Part shown: positions 18,607-26,456 of the stretch, in pieces
How positions within the stretch are numbered: the stretch's first letter is position 1
How the letters are laid out: every line of letters begins with the position of its first letter
Origin: CAWDZK01 sp963807005
GTDB taxonomy: Bacteria > Actinomycetota > Actinomycetes > JACCUZ01
DNA length: 64,000 bases
Direction: 5' to 3'
Assembly: GCA_963807005.1 (NCBI GenBank)
Contig: CAWDZK010000006.1
Span: 372,001 to 436,000 of the forward strand
Notes under the pieces: generated by a model
Database searches by the model: none
The model's input: only the letters and a program-made list of their open reading frames with translations
Told to the model about the DNA's origin: nothing
Program-made: the position numbers and the translations under genes

Positions 18607-19443
18607 ATGGGTATCCGCAAGTACAAGCCGACGACCCCGGCGCGCCGCGGGTCCAGCGTCGCCGACTTCGTCGAGGTCACGCGCTCCGAGCCGGAGAAGT
18701 CCCTGGTCCGCCCGCTGCACAGCAAGGGCGGCCGGAACAACGCCGGCCGGATCACGACCCGGCACCAGGGCGGCGGCCACAAGCGCGCCTACCGGGTGAT
18801 CGACTTCCGTCGCCACGACAAGGACGGCGTGCCCGCCAAGGTCGCCCACATCGAGTACGACCCCAACCGCACCGCCCGCATCGCCCTGCTCCACTACGCG
18901 GACGGCGAGAAGCGCTACATCGTCGCGCCGAACCGCCTCAAGCAGGGCGACCGGATCGAGAACGGGCCAGGGGCCGACATCAAGCCGGGCAACAACCTGC
19001 CGCTGCGCAACATCCCGGTCGGTACGGTCATCCACGCCATCGAGCTGCGGCCCGGCGGCGGTGCCAAGATCGCCCGCTCCGCCGGCGCCAGCGTCCAGCT
19101 CGTCGCGAAGGACGGCCCGTACGCCCAGCTGCGGATGCCGTCGGGCGAGATCCGCAACGTCGACCTGCGCTGCCGCGCGACCGTCGGCGAGGTGGGCAAC
19201 GCCGAGCAGTCCAACATCAACTGGGGCAAGGCCGGCCGGATGCGGTGGAAGGGCAAGCGCCCGACCGTCCGCGGTGTCGCCATGAACCCCGTCGACCACC
19301 CCCACGGTGGTGGTGAGGGCAAGACGTCCGGTGGTCGCCACCCGGTGAACCCCAACGGCAAGCCAGAGGGGCGCACGCGTAAGGCCAACAAGGCCAGCGA
19401 CGCGATGATCGTCCGCCGCCGCAAGACCGGCAAGAAGCGCTGA
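18607..19443 (+). CDS. rplB: 50S ribosomal protein L2
   Basis: uL2, 278 residues, required for subunit joining and peptidyl-transferase function. The start MGIRKYKPTTP at 18607 is the family N-terminus; an upstream in-frame GTG-type start would add unrelated residues. The conserved C-terminal MNPVDHPHGGGEGK loop, with the key histidine, is intact. The ribosome-binding site is poor (GGTCTCCTA), so it may rely on coupling to rplW. Confidence 0.98.
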   Translation: MGIRKYKPTTPARRGSSVADFVEVTRSEPEKSLVRPLHSKGGRNNAGRITTRHQGGGHKRAYRVIDFRRHDKDGVPAKVAHIEYDPNRTARIALLHYADGEKRYIVAPNRLKQGDRIENGPGADIKPGNNLPLRNIPVGTVIHAIELRPGGGAKIARSAGASVQLVAKDGPYAQLRMPSGEIRNVDLRCRATVGEVGNAEQSNINWGKAGRMRWKGKRPTVRGVAMNPVDHPHGGGEGKTSGGRHPVNPNGKPEGRTRKANKASDAMIVRRRKTGKKR

Positions 19444-19459
19444 TCGGAGTACTGGAACC

Positions 19460-19741
19460 ATGCCGCGTTCCCTGAAGAAGGGCCCGTTCGTGGACGGCCA
19501 CCTCATGAAGAAGGTGGACGGCCAGAACGACAAGGGCACCAAGAACGTCATCAAGACGTGGTCGAGGCGCTCCATGATCGTGCCGGCCATGCTCGGCCAC
19601 ACGATCGCCGTCCACGACGGTCGCAAGCACGTCCCGGTGTTCGTCACCGAGGCGATGGTCGGCCACAAGCTCGGCGAGTTCGCCCCCACGCGGACCTTCC
19701 GGGGCCACGTCAAGGACGACCGGAGGTCGCGCCGTGGCTGA
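19460..19741 (+). CDS. rpsS: 30S ribosomal protein S19
   Basis: uS19, 93 residues, full length, in the 30S head next to S13. MPRSLKKGPFVDGHL and the C-terminal GEFAPTRTFRGHVKDDR are family signatures. It starts 16 bases after rplB, and its 3' end overlaps rplV by eight bases. Confidence 0.98.
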   Translation: MPRSLKKGPFVDGHLMKKVDGQNDKGTKNVIKTWSRRSMIVPAMLGHTIAVHDGRKHVPVFVTEAMVGHKLGEFAPTRTFRGHVKDDRRSRRG

Positions 19742-20165
19742 CCGCGACGTCAGTGACCTCGAGGAGCTCCCCACCGCCCGGGCCCAGGCCCGCTACGTGC
19801 GGATCACCCCGATGAAGGCCCGCCGGGTCATCGACCTGGTCCGCGGCATGTCGGCCGACCAGGCCCTCGCCGTGCTGAGGTTCTCGCCGCAGGCGGCCAG
19901 CGAGCCGGTCTACAAGGTGGTGGCCAGCGCGGTCGCCAACGCCCGGCACGCCGCCGAGCAGGAGAGCCGTCGCCTCGACGTCGAGCAGCTGGTCGTCCGT
20001 GAGGCCTACGTCGACGAGGGCCCGACGCTCAAGCGGTTCCGGCCGCGGGCCCAGGGCCGCGCCTTCCGCGTGCGCAAGCGCACCAGCCACATCACCGTGG
20101 TCGTCGCGCAGCGTCCCGAGGACGCCAAGAAGACCACCACGAGTACGAAGAGGAGGACCCGATAG
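19734..20165 (+). CDS. rplV: 50S ribosomal protein L22
   Basis: uL22, 143 residues. Its extended hairpin lines the nascent-peptide tunnel and is a macrolide-resistance hot spot; the loop here (FRPRAQGRAFRVRKRTSHI) is intact. The GTG start lies inside the end of rpsS, an eight-base overlap. A short Lys/Thr-rich tail follows the core. The stop overlaps the rpsC GTG by one base. Confidence 0.97.
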   Translation: MADRDVSDLEELPTARAQARYVRITPMKARRVIDLVRGMSADQALAVLRFSPQAASEPVYKVVASAVANARHAAEQESRRLDVEQLVVREAYVDEGPTLKRFRPRAQGRAFRVRKRTSHITVVVAQRPEDAKKTTTSTKRRTR

Positions 20166-21010
20166 TGGGCCAGAAGGTCAACCCGCACGGGTTCCGCCTG
20201 GGCATCTCGACGGACCACAAGAGCCGGTGGTTCGCCGACAGCACCAAGGAGGGCCAGCGCTACAGCGACTACGTCAAGGAAGACGTCGCGATCCGGCGGC
20301 TCATGTCGAAGGGCATGGAGCGCGCCGGCATCAGCCGCGTCGAGATCGAGCGCACCCGTGACCGGGTGCGGGTCGACATCCACACCGCTCGCCCCGGCAT
20401 CGTCATCGGCCGCCGCGGCGCCGAGGCCGACCGCATCCGCGGCGACCTCGAGAAGCTGACCAAGAAGCAGGTCCAGCTGAACATCCTCGAGGTGAAGAAC
20501 CCCGAGGTCGACGCGCAGCTGGTCGCTCAGGGCGTCGCCGAGCAGCTGTCCAGCCGGGTGTCCTTCCGCCGTGCCATGCGCAAGTCGATGCAGACCACGA
20601 TGAAGGCCGGCGCCAAGGGGATCCGGGTGCAGTGCTCGGGTCGGCTCGGCGGCGCGGAGATGTCCCGCTCGGAGTTCTACCGCGAGGGTCGGGTCCCGCT
20701 ACACACACTGCGCGCGAACATCGACTACGGCTTCTACGAGGCCAAGACGACGTTCGGCCGCATCGGTGTCAAGGTGTGGATCTACAAGGGCGACGCCGCC
20801 GGCACCAAGGTCGAGCGCGACGCGGCCCAGGCAGCGGCCCGGATGGCCCAGCGGCAGCGGCCGGCTCGCACCGCCCGTCCCCCTCGCCGCGACGAGGCCG
20901 GTTCGGGCCCGGCACCGGCAGCCGTCGAGGCCGCCGCGGCCACCAGCGAGCCGGCTCCGGCCGCCACCCCGGTGGCCGAGGCAGCGCCGACGACCGGGAC
21001 GGAGGCCTAG
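20165..21010 (+). CDS. rpsC: 30S ribosomal protein S3
   Basis: uS3, 281 residues, forms the mRNA entry channel. The N-terminus GQKVNPHGFRLGI, the KH domain with GRRGAEADRIR and the C-terminal domain ending near residue 215 are standard. The last 60 or so residues are a Pro/Ala-rich acidic extension that is common in actinobacterial S3 and is probably disordered. The GTG overlaps the rplV stop by one base. Confidence 0.98.
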   Translation: MGQKVNPHGFRLGISTDHKSRWFADSTKEGQRYSDYVKEDVAIRRLMSKGMERAGISRVEIERTRDRVRVDIHTARPGIVIGRRGAEADRIRGDLEKLTKKQVQLNILEVKNPEVDAQLVAQGVAEQLSSRVSFRRAMRKSMQTTMKAGAKGIRVQCSGRLGGAEMSRSEFYREGRVPLHTLRANIDYGFYEAKTTFGRIGVKVWIYKGDAAGTKVERDAAQAAARMAQRQRPARTARPPRRDEAGSGPAPAAVEAAAATSEPAPAATPVAEAAPTTGTEA

Positions 21011-21013
21011 GAC

Positions 21014-21427
21014 ATGCTCATCCCGCGCAGGGTCAAGCACCGCAAGCAGCACCACCCCGGTCGCACCGGCGCCGCCAAGGGCGGCACCCGGGTGACGTTC
21101 GGTGACTACGGCATCCAGGCCGTGGAGCCGGCGTACGTCACCAACCGGCAGATCGAGTCGGCCCGTATCGCCATGACCCGGCACATCAAGCGTGGCGGCA
21201 AGGTCTGGATCAACATCTACCCGGACCGCCCCCTCACGAAGAAGCCGGCCGAGACCCGGATGGGCTCCGGCAAGGGCTCACCCGAGTGGTGGGTGGCCAA
21301 CGTCAAGCCCGGCCGGGTGATGTTCGAGCTGTCCGGCGTGCCGGAGCCGATCGCCAAGGAGGCCATGCGGCGGGCCATGCACAAGCTCCCGATGAAGTGC
21401 CGGTTCGTCCGGCGCGAGGAGGTCTGA
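21014..21427 (+). CDS. rplP: 50S ribosomal protein L16
   Basis: uL16, 137 residues, organises the A-site of the 50S subunit. MLIPRRVKHRKQHH and the GSGKGSPEWWVA loop are signatures; the arginine usually hydroxylated in other bacteria lies in this loop region. It starts three bases after rpsC and overlaps the rpmC ATG by one base (TGATG). Confidence 0.98.
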   Translation: MLIPRRVKHRKQHHPGRTGAAKGGTRVTFGDYGIQAVEPAYVTNRQIESARIAMTRHIKRGGKVWINIYPDRPLTKKPAETRMGSGKGSPEWWVANVKPGRVMFELSGVPEPIAKEAMRRAMHKLPMKCRFVRREEV

Positions 21428-21681
21428 TGAGCAGCGCCGCGAACAAGCTCGCAGCCCCGATGCGCACCCTGGAGGACGACGAGCTCGCCACCAAGCTCCG
21501 GGAGGCCAAGGAGGAGCTGTTCAACCTCCGGTTCCAGGCGGCCACCGGCCAGCTGGAGAGCCACGGCCGGCTGAACGCCGTCCGCAAGGACATCGCCCGG
21601 ATCTACACGATCATGCGTGAGCGTGAGCTCGGCATCGGCACCGTCGAGTCGGCGGACGACGACAGCAGCGCGACCGCATGA
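21427..21681 (+). CDS. rpmC: 50S ribosomal protein L29
   Basis: uL29, 84 residues including a short acidic C-terminal tail (VESADDDSS). The core two-helix motif EELFNLRFQAATGQLES is typical. It overlaps rplP by one base at the start and rpsQ by four bases at the end, so the three genes are coupled. The start at 21427 is fixed by the TGATG overlap. Confidence 0.96.
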   Translation: MSSAANKLAAPMRTLEDDELATKLREAKEELFNLRFQAATGQLESHGRLNAVRKDIARIYTIMRERELGIGTVESADDDSSATA

Positions 21682-21977
21682 GTGAGAAGGCAGCAGAGAT
21701 GAGTACGAGCACCGAGACCGCCACGCGCGGCAACCCCCGCAAGACCCGCGAGGGCCTCGTCGTCAGCGACAAGATGGACAAGACCGTCGTCGTGGCCGTC
21801 GAGGACCGCGTCAAGCACGCTCTGTACGGCAAGGTCATCCGCCGCACGAGCAACCTCAAGGCGCACGACGAGGAGAACTCCTGCGGCGTGGGCGACCGGG
21901 TCCTGCTGATGGAGACCCGTCCGCTGTCCGCCACCAAGCGGTGGCGGGTCGTCCAGGTGATCGAGAAGGCCAAGTAG
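21678..21977 (+). CDS. rpsQ: 30S ribosomal protein S17
   Basis: uS17, 99 residues, an early-binding 16S rRNA protein with an OB fold. Conserved segments are GLVVSDKMDKTVVV and SCGVGDRVLLMETRPLS. The ATG at 21678 overlaps rpmC (ATGA). A second ATG at 21699 would remove seven residues and is an equally plausible start. A seven-pair stem (21974-21980 with 21984-21990) covers the stop codon, ahead of the 76-base gap to rplN. Confidence 0.95.
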   Translation: MSEKAAEMSTSTETATRGNPRKTREGLVVSDKMDKTVVVAVEDRVKHALYGKVIRRTSNLKAHDEENSCGVGDRVLLMETRPLSATKRWRVVQVIEKAK

Positions 21978-22053
21978 TCCACCGGACTACGTCCCAGACC
22001 CATCCGTTCCGCAAGGCTCGCGAGAGAACCGGCGCGACGATCAGGAGTGAGAA

Positions 22054-22422
22054 GTGATCCAGCAGGAGTCGCGACTGCGTGTCGCCGACAACACGGGTGC
22101 CAAGGAGCTGCTGTGCATCCGTGTGCTCGGCGGCTCCGGGCGGCGCTACGCCGGCATCGGTGACGTCATCGTGGCGACCGTCAAGGACGCCATCCCCGGC
22201 GGCAACGTCAAGAAGGGCGAGGTCGTCAAGGCCGTCATCGTGCGCACCCGCAAGGAGCGGCGGCGTCCGGACGGTTCGTACATCCGCTTCGACGAGAACG
22301 CGGCGGTCATCATCAGGGACGGCGGGGACCCGCGCGGCACGCGCATCTTCGGCCCCGTCGGCCGTGAGCTGCGCGACAAGCGCTTCATGCGCATCATCTC
22401 GCTCGCGCCGGAGGTGCTCTAA
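22054..22422 (+). CDS. rplN: 50S ribosomal protein L14
   Basis: uL14, 122 residues, full length, at the 30S-50S interface where the silencing factor RsfS binds. MIQQESRLRVADNTGAKELLCIRVLGG and the C-terminal ELRDKRFMRIISLAPEVL segments are diagnostic. The GTG start has AGGAGTGAGA upstream. It begins the spc-type cluster, three bases before rplX. Confidence 0.98.
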   Translation: MIQQESRLRVADNTGAKELLCIRVLGGSGRRYAGIGDVIVATVKDAIPGGNVKKGEVVKAVIVRTRKERRRPDGSYIRFDENAAVIIRDGGDPRGTRIFGPVGRELRDKRFMRIISLAPEVL

Positions 22423-22425
22423 CTC

Positions 22426-22770
22426 ATGAAGATCAAGAAGGGCGACCGCGTCATCGTGGTCACCGGCAAGGACAAGGGCGTCACGGGCAAGGTCATCGAG
22501 GCCTACCCGGAGACCGGCAAGCTCCTGGTCGAAGGTGTCAACCGGATCAAGAAGCACACCAAGGTGGGCCAGTCCACCCGGGGCGCCAAGACCGGCGGCA
22601 TCGTCACCCAGGAGGCCCCGGTCCACGTCAGCAACGTGATGCTGGTGGTCGAGGTCGACGGCAAGAAGGTCGGGAGCCGGGTCGGCTACCGCGTCGAGAA
22701 GGTCGACCGGGACGGCCGCGAGAAGACCGTGCGAGTCCGCTACGCCAAGCGGACCGGTGAGGACATCTGA
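22426..22770 (+). CDS. rplX: 50S ribosomal protein L24
   Basis: uL24, 114 residues, an assembly initiator with a KOW motif at the N-terminus (KKGDRVIVVTGKDKG). The C-terminal part is slightly longer than in E. coli, as in other actinobacteria. Its stop overlaps the rplE ATG by one base. Confidence 0.97.
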   Translation: MKIKKGDRVIVVTGKDKGVTGKVIEAYPETGKLLVEGVNRIKKHTKVGQSTRGAKTGGIVTQEAPVHVSNVMLVVEVDGKKVGSRVGYRVEKVDRDGREKTVRVRYAKRTGEDI

Positions 22771-23351
22771 TGAGCACTACGTCAACGGACGAGAAGGCGG
22801 TGTCCTCGGTGCCGCGGCTCAAGTCGCGCTACCGCGAGGAGATCGTCGGCAAGCTGCGCGACGACTTCGAGTTCGCCAACATCATGCAGGTCCCCGGTCT
22901 GGTGAAGATCGTGGTCAACATGGGTGTCGGCGACGCCGCCAAGGACTCCAAGCTGATCGACGGCGCCATCAAGGACCTGGCCACCATCACCGGCCAGAAG
23001 CCGCAGGTCACCAAGGCGCGCAAGTCGATCGCGCAGTTCAAGCTGCGCGAGGGCATGCCGATCGGCTGCCACGTGACGCTGCGGGGCGACCGCATGTGGG
23101 AGTTCCTCGACCGCCTGCTCTCGCTCGCCCTCCCGCGCATCCGCGACTTCCGCGGCCTGTCGCCGAAGCAGTTCGACGGCAACGGCAACTACACGTTCGG
23201 CCTCAACGAGCAGTCGATGTTCCACGAGATCGACCAGGACCGCATCGACCGGGTCCGCGGCATGGACATCACGGTCGTGACCACCGCACGTACCGACGAC
23301 GAGGGTCGTGCCCTGCTGCGGCACCTCGGTTTCCCGTTCAAGGAGGCCTGA
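22770..23351 (+). CDS. rplE: 50S ribosomal protein L5
   Basis: uL5, 193 residues, part of the 5S rRNA complex and the central protuberance. PGLVKIVVNMGVGDA, KPQVTKARKSIAQFK and the P-site loop region are conserved. The ATG overlaps the rplX stop (TGATG). rpsN follows after two bases. Confidence 0.98.
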   Translation: MSTTSTDEKAVSSVPRLKSRYREEIVGKLRDDFEFANIMQVPGLVKIVVNMGVGDAAKDSKLIDGAIKDLATITGQKPQVTKARKSIAQFKLREGMPIGCHVTLRGDRMWEFLDRLLSLALPRIRDFRGLSPKQFDGNGNYTFGLNEQSMFHEIDQDRIDRVRGMDITVVTTARTDDEGRALLRHLGFPFKEA

Positions 23352-23353
23352 TC

Positions 23354-23539
23354 ATGGCCAAGACCGCCCTAGTCAACAAGGCTGCCGGCAAGCCCAAGTT
23401 CAAGGTGCGCGGCTACACCCGTTGCCAGCGTTGCGGCCGCCCGCACTCGGTGTACCGCAAGTTCGGGCTGTGCCGGGTGTGCTTCCGGGAGATGGCCCAC
23501 GCGGGCGAGCTCCCGGGCATCACCAAGAGCAGCTGGTAA
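23354..23539 (+). CDS. rpsN: 30S ribosomal protein S14, zinc-binding type (type Z)
   Basis: uS14 of the short zinc-binding form, 61 residues. Two CxxC pairs (RCQRCGRPH and LCRVCFRE) bind zinc. Actinobacteria usually keep a second, zinc-free S14 elsewhere under Zur control; only this one is in the window. The small frame is easily lost within a longer overlapping frame, but the residues are unmistakable. Confidence 0.97.
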   Translation: MAKTALVNKAAGKPKFKVRGYTRCQRCGRPHSVYRKFGLCRVCFREMAHAGELPGITKSSW

Positions 23540-23629
23540 CCGAAACTCCTTCGCAACCTCTCAGAACGCCGTAGGTCCGCCCGCCCACCGTGGCGGTGCG
23601 GAAACCCCGGCGAGAAAGCGGCACAAGCC

Positions 23630-24037
23630 ATGACGATGACCGACCCGATCGCAGACATGCTCACCCGTCTGCGCAACGCGAACACGGCCTACCACGACAC
23701 GGTGGTCATGCCCCACAGCAAGCTCAAGACGCACGTCGCCGAGATCCTCCAGCAGGAGGGCTACATCGGGGGCTGGCACGTCGAGGAGCCCTCCGAGGGC
23801 GAGGTCGGCAAGAGCCTCGTGCTCGATCTCAAGTACGGCCCCAACCGGGAGCGCTCGATCGCCGGCATCAAGCGGATCAGCAAGCCCGGTCTGCGGGTGT
23901 ACGCCAAGTCCACCAACCTGCCGCGTGTCCTGGGTGGCCTCGGCGTCGCGATCATCTCGACGTCGTCCGGCCTCCTCACGGACCGGCAGGCCGGCAAGAA
24001 GGGCGTGGGTGGGGAAGTCCTCGCCTACGTCTGGTAA
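23630..24037 (+). CDS. rpsH: 30S ribosomal protein S8
   Basis: uS8, 135 residues, binds the central domain of 16S rRNA and represses the spc operon in E. coli. MTDPIADMLTRLRNAN and the C-terminal GEVLAYVW are signatures. It is preceded by a 90-base gap without obvious promoter elements and followed 12 bases later by rplF. Confidence 0.98.
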   Translation: MTMTDPIADMLTRLRNANTAYHDTVVMPHSKLKTHVAEILQQEGYIGGWHVEEPSEGEVGKSLVLDLKYGPNRERSIAGIKRISKPGLRVYAKSTNLPRVLGGLGVAIISTSSGLLTDRQAGKKGVGGEVLAYVW

Positions 24038-24049
24038 GGGGCAGCTGAC

Positions 24050-24589
24050 ATGTCGCGCATCGGACGTCTCCCGATCACCGTGCCGTCGGGCGTCGAGGTC
24101 ACCCTCGAAGGCCAGGCGGTCACCGTGAAGGGCCCCAAGGGCATCCTCGAGCACACCGTGGCCGAGCCCATCGAGATCGCTCGCGCCGAGGACGGCACCC
24201 TCCAGGTGACCCGCCCCAACGACGAGCGGCAGAACCGTGCACTGCACGGCCTGTCCCGGACGCTGGTGGCCAACATGGTCCAGGGTGTCACCGAGGGCTA
24301 CACGAAGGTCCTGGAGATCGTCGGCACGGGCTACCGCGTCGCCGCCAAGGGCAGTGACCTCGAGTTCTCCCTCGGCTTCTCCCACTCCGTTCTCGTCAAG
24401 GCGCCCGAGGGCATCACCTTCGCGGTCGAGAACCCGACCCGGTTCTCCGTGTCGGGCGTCGACAAGCAGAAGGTCGGCGAGGTCGCCGCCAACATCCGCA
24501 AGCTCCGCAAGCCCGACCCGTACAAGGGCAAGGGCGTGCGGTACCAGGGCGAGGTCATCCGCCGCAAGGCCGGAAAGGCTGGTAAGTAG
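24050..24589 (+). CDS. rplF: 50S ribosomal protein L6
   Basis: uL6, 179 residues, near the sarcin-ricin loop. SRIGRLPI at the start and the PDPYKGKGVRYQGE...RKAGKAGK C-terminus are conserved. It has the normal two-domain length. rplR starts two bases after its stop. Confidence 0.98.
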   Translation: MSRIGRLPITVPSGVEVTLEGQAVTVKGPKGILEHTVAEPIEIARAEDGTLQVTRPNDERQNRALHGLSRTLVANMVQGVTEGYTKVLEIVGTGYRVAAKGSDLEFSLGFSHSVLVKAPEGITFAVENPTRFSVSGVDKQKVGEVAANIRKLRKPDPYKGKGVRYQGEVIRRKAGKAGK

Positions 24590-24591
24590 CC

Positions 24592-24969
24592 ATGTCGCTG
24601 GCAATCAAGATCCGCCGCGGCGACAAGAACGTCGCCCGGTCCCGTCGGCACCTCCGGGTCCGCAAGCGGGTGACCGGCACGACGTCGCGTCCCCGCCTCG
24701 TGGTCACCCGCTCGAGCCGGCACGTGTTCGTCCAGGTCGTCGACGACGTCGTGGGCAAGACCCTGGCGTCGGCCTCGACGATGGAGGCCGACCTGCGCGG
24801 CCTCGACGGCGACAAGACGGCCAAGGCCCGCAAGGTCGGCGAGCTCGTCGGTCAGCGTGCCAAGGCCGCCGGCGTCGAGTCGGTCGTGTTCGACCGGGGC
24901 GGCAACCGCTACCACGGTCGCGTCGCCGCGATCGCGGACGGCGCCCGAGAGGCGGGGCTGGCCCTGTGA
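24592..24969 (+). CDS. rplR: 50S ribosomal protein L18
   Basis: uL18, 125 residues, binds 5S rRNA together with L5. The RHLRVRKRVTGTTSRPRL segment and the C-terminal VVFDRGGNRYHGRV are signatures. It sits two bases after rplF and 55 bases before rpsE. Confidence 0.98.
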   Translation: MSLAIKIRRGDKNVARSRRHLRVRKRVTGTTSRPRLVVTRSSRHVFVQVVDDVVGKTLASASTMEADLRGLDGDKTAKARKVGELVGQRAKAAGVESVVFDRGGNRYHGRVAAIADGAREAGLAL

Positions 24970-25024
24970 CCGCCTCGCGCACGCACATCCGCACCATCGA
25001 TCTGTCTGAGAAGAGGGACCACTG

Positions 25025-25636
25025 ATGCCCGGACCCCAGCGTCGAGGTGGCGCTGCCGGCGGCAGCGACGGCAACCGTCGCGACCGCCGCGACCGTCAAG
25101 GCGGCGGTGCGGCCGAGAAGACCGCGTTCGTCGAGCGCGTCGTCGCCATCAACCGCGTCGCCAAGGTCGTCAAGGGCGGCCGTCGCTTCAGCTTCACCGC
25201 CCTCGTGGTCGTGGGTGACGGCGACGGCACCGTCGGCGTCGGCTACGGCAAGGCCAAGGAGGTCCCCGCGGCGATCGCCAAGGGTGTCGAGGAGGCCAAG
25301 AAGCACTTCTTCAAGGTCCCGCGCATCCAGGGCACCATCCCGCACCCGATCCAGGGCGAGAAGGCAGCCGGTGTCGTCATGCTCAAGCCGGCCTCACCCG
25401 GTACCGGCGTCATCGCCGGCGGTCCGGTGCGCGCCGTGCTCGAGTGCGCCGGCATCCACGACGTGCTGTCGAAGTCGCTCGGGTCGTCCAACCCGATCAA
25501 CATCGTGCACGCGACGGTCGCGGCCCTCCAGGGCCTCGAGCGTCCCGAGGCGGTCGCGGCCCGCCGTGGGCTGCCGCTCGAGGACGTCGCCCCCGCATCG
25601 CTCCTGCGTGCGCGTGCCGCCGGAATGGGCGCCTGA
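25025..25636 (+). CDS. rpsE: 30S ribosomal protein S5
   Basis: uS5, 203 residues, important for decoding accuracy and mRNA unwinding. An N-terminal Gly/Arg-rich extension (about 35 residues) precedes the double-stranded-RNA-binding domain (FVERVVAINRVAKVVKGG). The second domain carries GYGKAKEVPAAI and the NIVHATVAAL segment. The stop overlaps the rpmD ATG by one base. Confidence 0.98.
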   Translation: MPGPQRRGGAAGGSDGNRRDRRDRQGGGAAEKTAFVERVVAINRVAKVVKGGRRFSFTALVVVGDGDGTVGVGYGKAKEVPAAIAKGVEEAKKHFFKVPRIQGTIPHPIQGEKAAGVVMLKPASPGTGVIAGGPVRAVLECAGIHDVLSKSLGSSNPINIVHATVAALQGLERPEAVAARRGLPLEDVAPASLLRARAAGMGA

Positions 25637-25821
25637 TGGGCAAGCGGCTCAAGGTCACCCAGACCCGGTCCGGGATCGGTGGCAAGAAGAACCAGCGCGA
25701 GACGCTGCGCACGCTCGGGCTCAAGCGGCTCCACGACGTCGTCGTCAAGGAGGACCGCCCCGAGATCCGCGGCATGGTCAACACGGTGCGCCACCTGGTC
25801 ACCGTCGAGGAGGTCGACTAG
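25636..25821 (+). CDS. rpmD: 50S ribosomal protein L30
   Basis: uL30, 61 residues. LKVTQTRSGIGGKKNQRETLRTLGL is the family hallmark (seen as LKVTQTRSGIG followed by TLRTLGL). The ATG at 25636 overlaps the rpsE stop. It lies two bases before rplO and is small but complete. Confidence 0.96.
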   Translation: MGKRLKVTQTRSGIGGKKNQRETLRTLGLKRLHDVVVKEDRPEIRGMVNTVRHLVTVEEVD

Positions 25822-25823
25822 TC

Positions 25824-26264
25824 ATGACCCTCAAGGTCCACCACCTGCGCCCGGCCCCGGGCGCCAAGACGGCCAAGACCCGGGTGGGTCGCGGCGAGGG
25901 CTCCAAGGGCAAGACCGCCGGTCGCGGCACCAAGGGCACCAAGGCCCGCTACCAGGTGCCCGCCCGCTTCGAAGGTGGTCAGATGCCGCTGCACATGCGG
26001 CTGCCCAAGCTGCGCGGCTTCACCAACCCGTTCCGCACCGAGTACCAGGTCGTGAACCTCGACAAGCTCACGGCGCTGTTCCCCGAGGGTGGCGAGGTGA
26101 CCGTCGAGGCCCTGGTCAGCAAGGGCGCGGTCCGCAAGGGTGAGCTCGTCAAGGTGCTCGGCGACGGCGAGGCCGGCGCGAAGCTGCAGGTCAGCGCGCA
26201 CAAGTTCTCGGCCAGCGCCAAGTCCAAGATCGAGGCTGCCGGGGGCACCGCCACGGTCCTCTGA
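25824..26264 (+). CDS. rplO: 50S ribosomal protein L15
   Basis: uL15, 146 residues, a late assembly protein. It has the Gly-rich N-terminal arm (RVGRGEGSKGKTAGRGTKG), the QMPLHMRLPKLRGF segment and a C-terminal globular domain ending in AAGGTATVL. The start at 25824 gives the conserved MTLKVHHLRPAPGAK. It is the last gene of the spc cluster before a large hairpin. Confidence 0.98.
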   Translation: MTLKVHHLRPAPGAKTAKTRVGRGEGSKGKTAGRGTKGTKARYQVPARFEGGQMPLHMRLPKLRGFTNPFRTEYQVVNLDKLTALFPEGGEVTVEALVSKGAVRKGELVKVLGDGEAGAKLQVSAHKFSASAKSKIEAAGGTATVL

Positions 26265-26282
26265 CCGCCTCCCGATCGTTGT

Positions 26283-26339
26283 CGAGTGGCGCGTAGTGGC
26301 TGCTCCCGGTACCGGGAGACAGCCACTACGCGCCACTCG
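26283..26339. repeat. 57-bp near-perfect palindrome between rplO and secY
   Basis: A 20-base perfect inverted repeat (26283-26302 with 26320-26339) encloses an eight-base palindromic core (26303-26310 with 26311-26318), leaving one unpaired A at 26319. The whole element can fold into one stem of 28 pairs with a single bulge. It lies 18 bases after the rplO stop. It may act as a terminator or mRNA 3' stabiliser, or be one copy of a dispersed palindromic repeat. TAGAGT at 26359-26364, just beyond it, is a possible -10 for secY. Confidence 0.75.
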
Positions 26340-26456
26340 CCGCGTTCCGCGAGGCTGTTAGAGTCCCTTTCGGCCCTGGCTCTCGCTGCCGGCGTCCAGC
26401 AAGCCCTTGCGCCCCGCTCACACGCGGGGAACCGAACGTGACCATCGGAGGATCTC

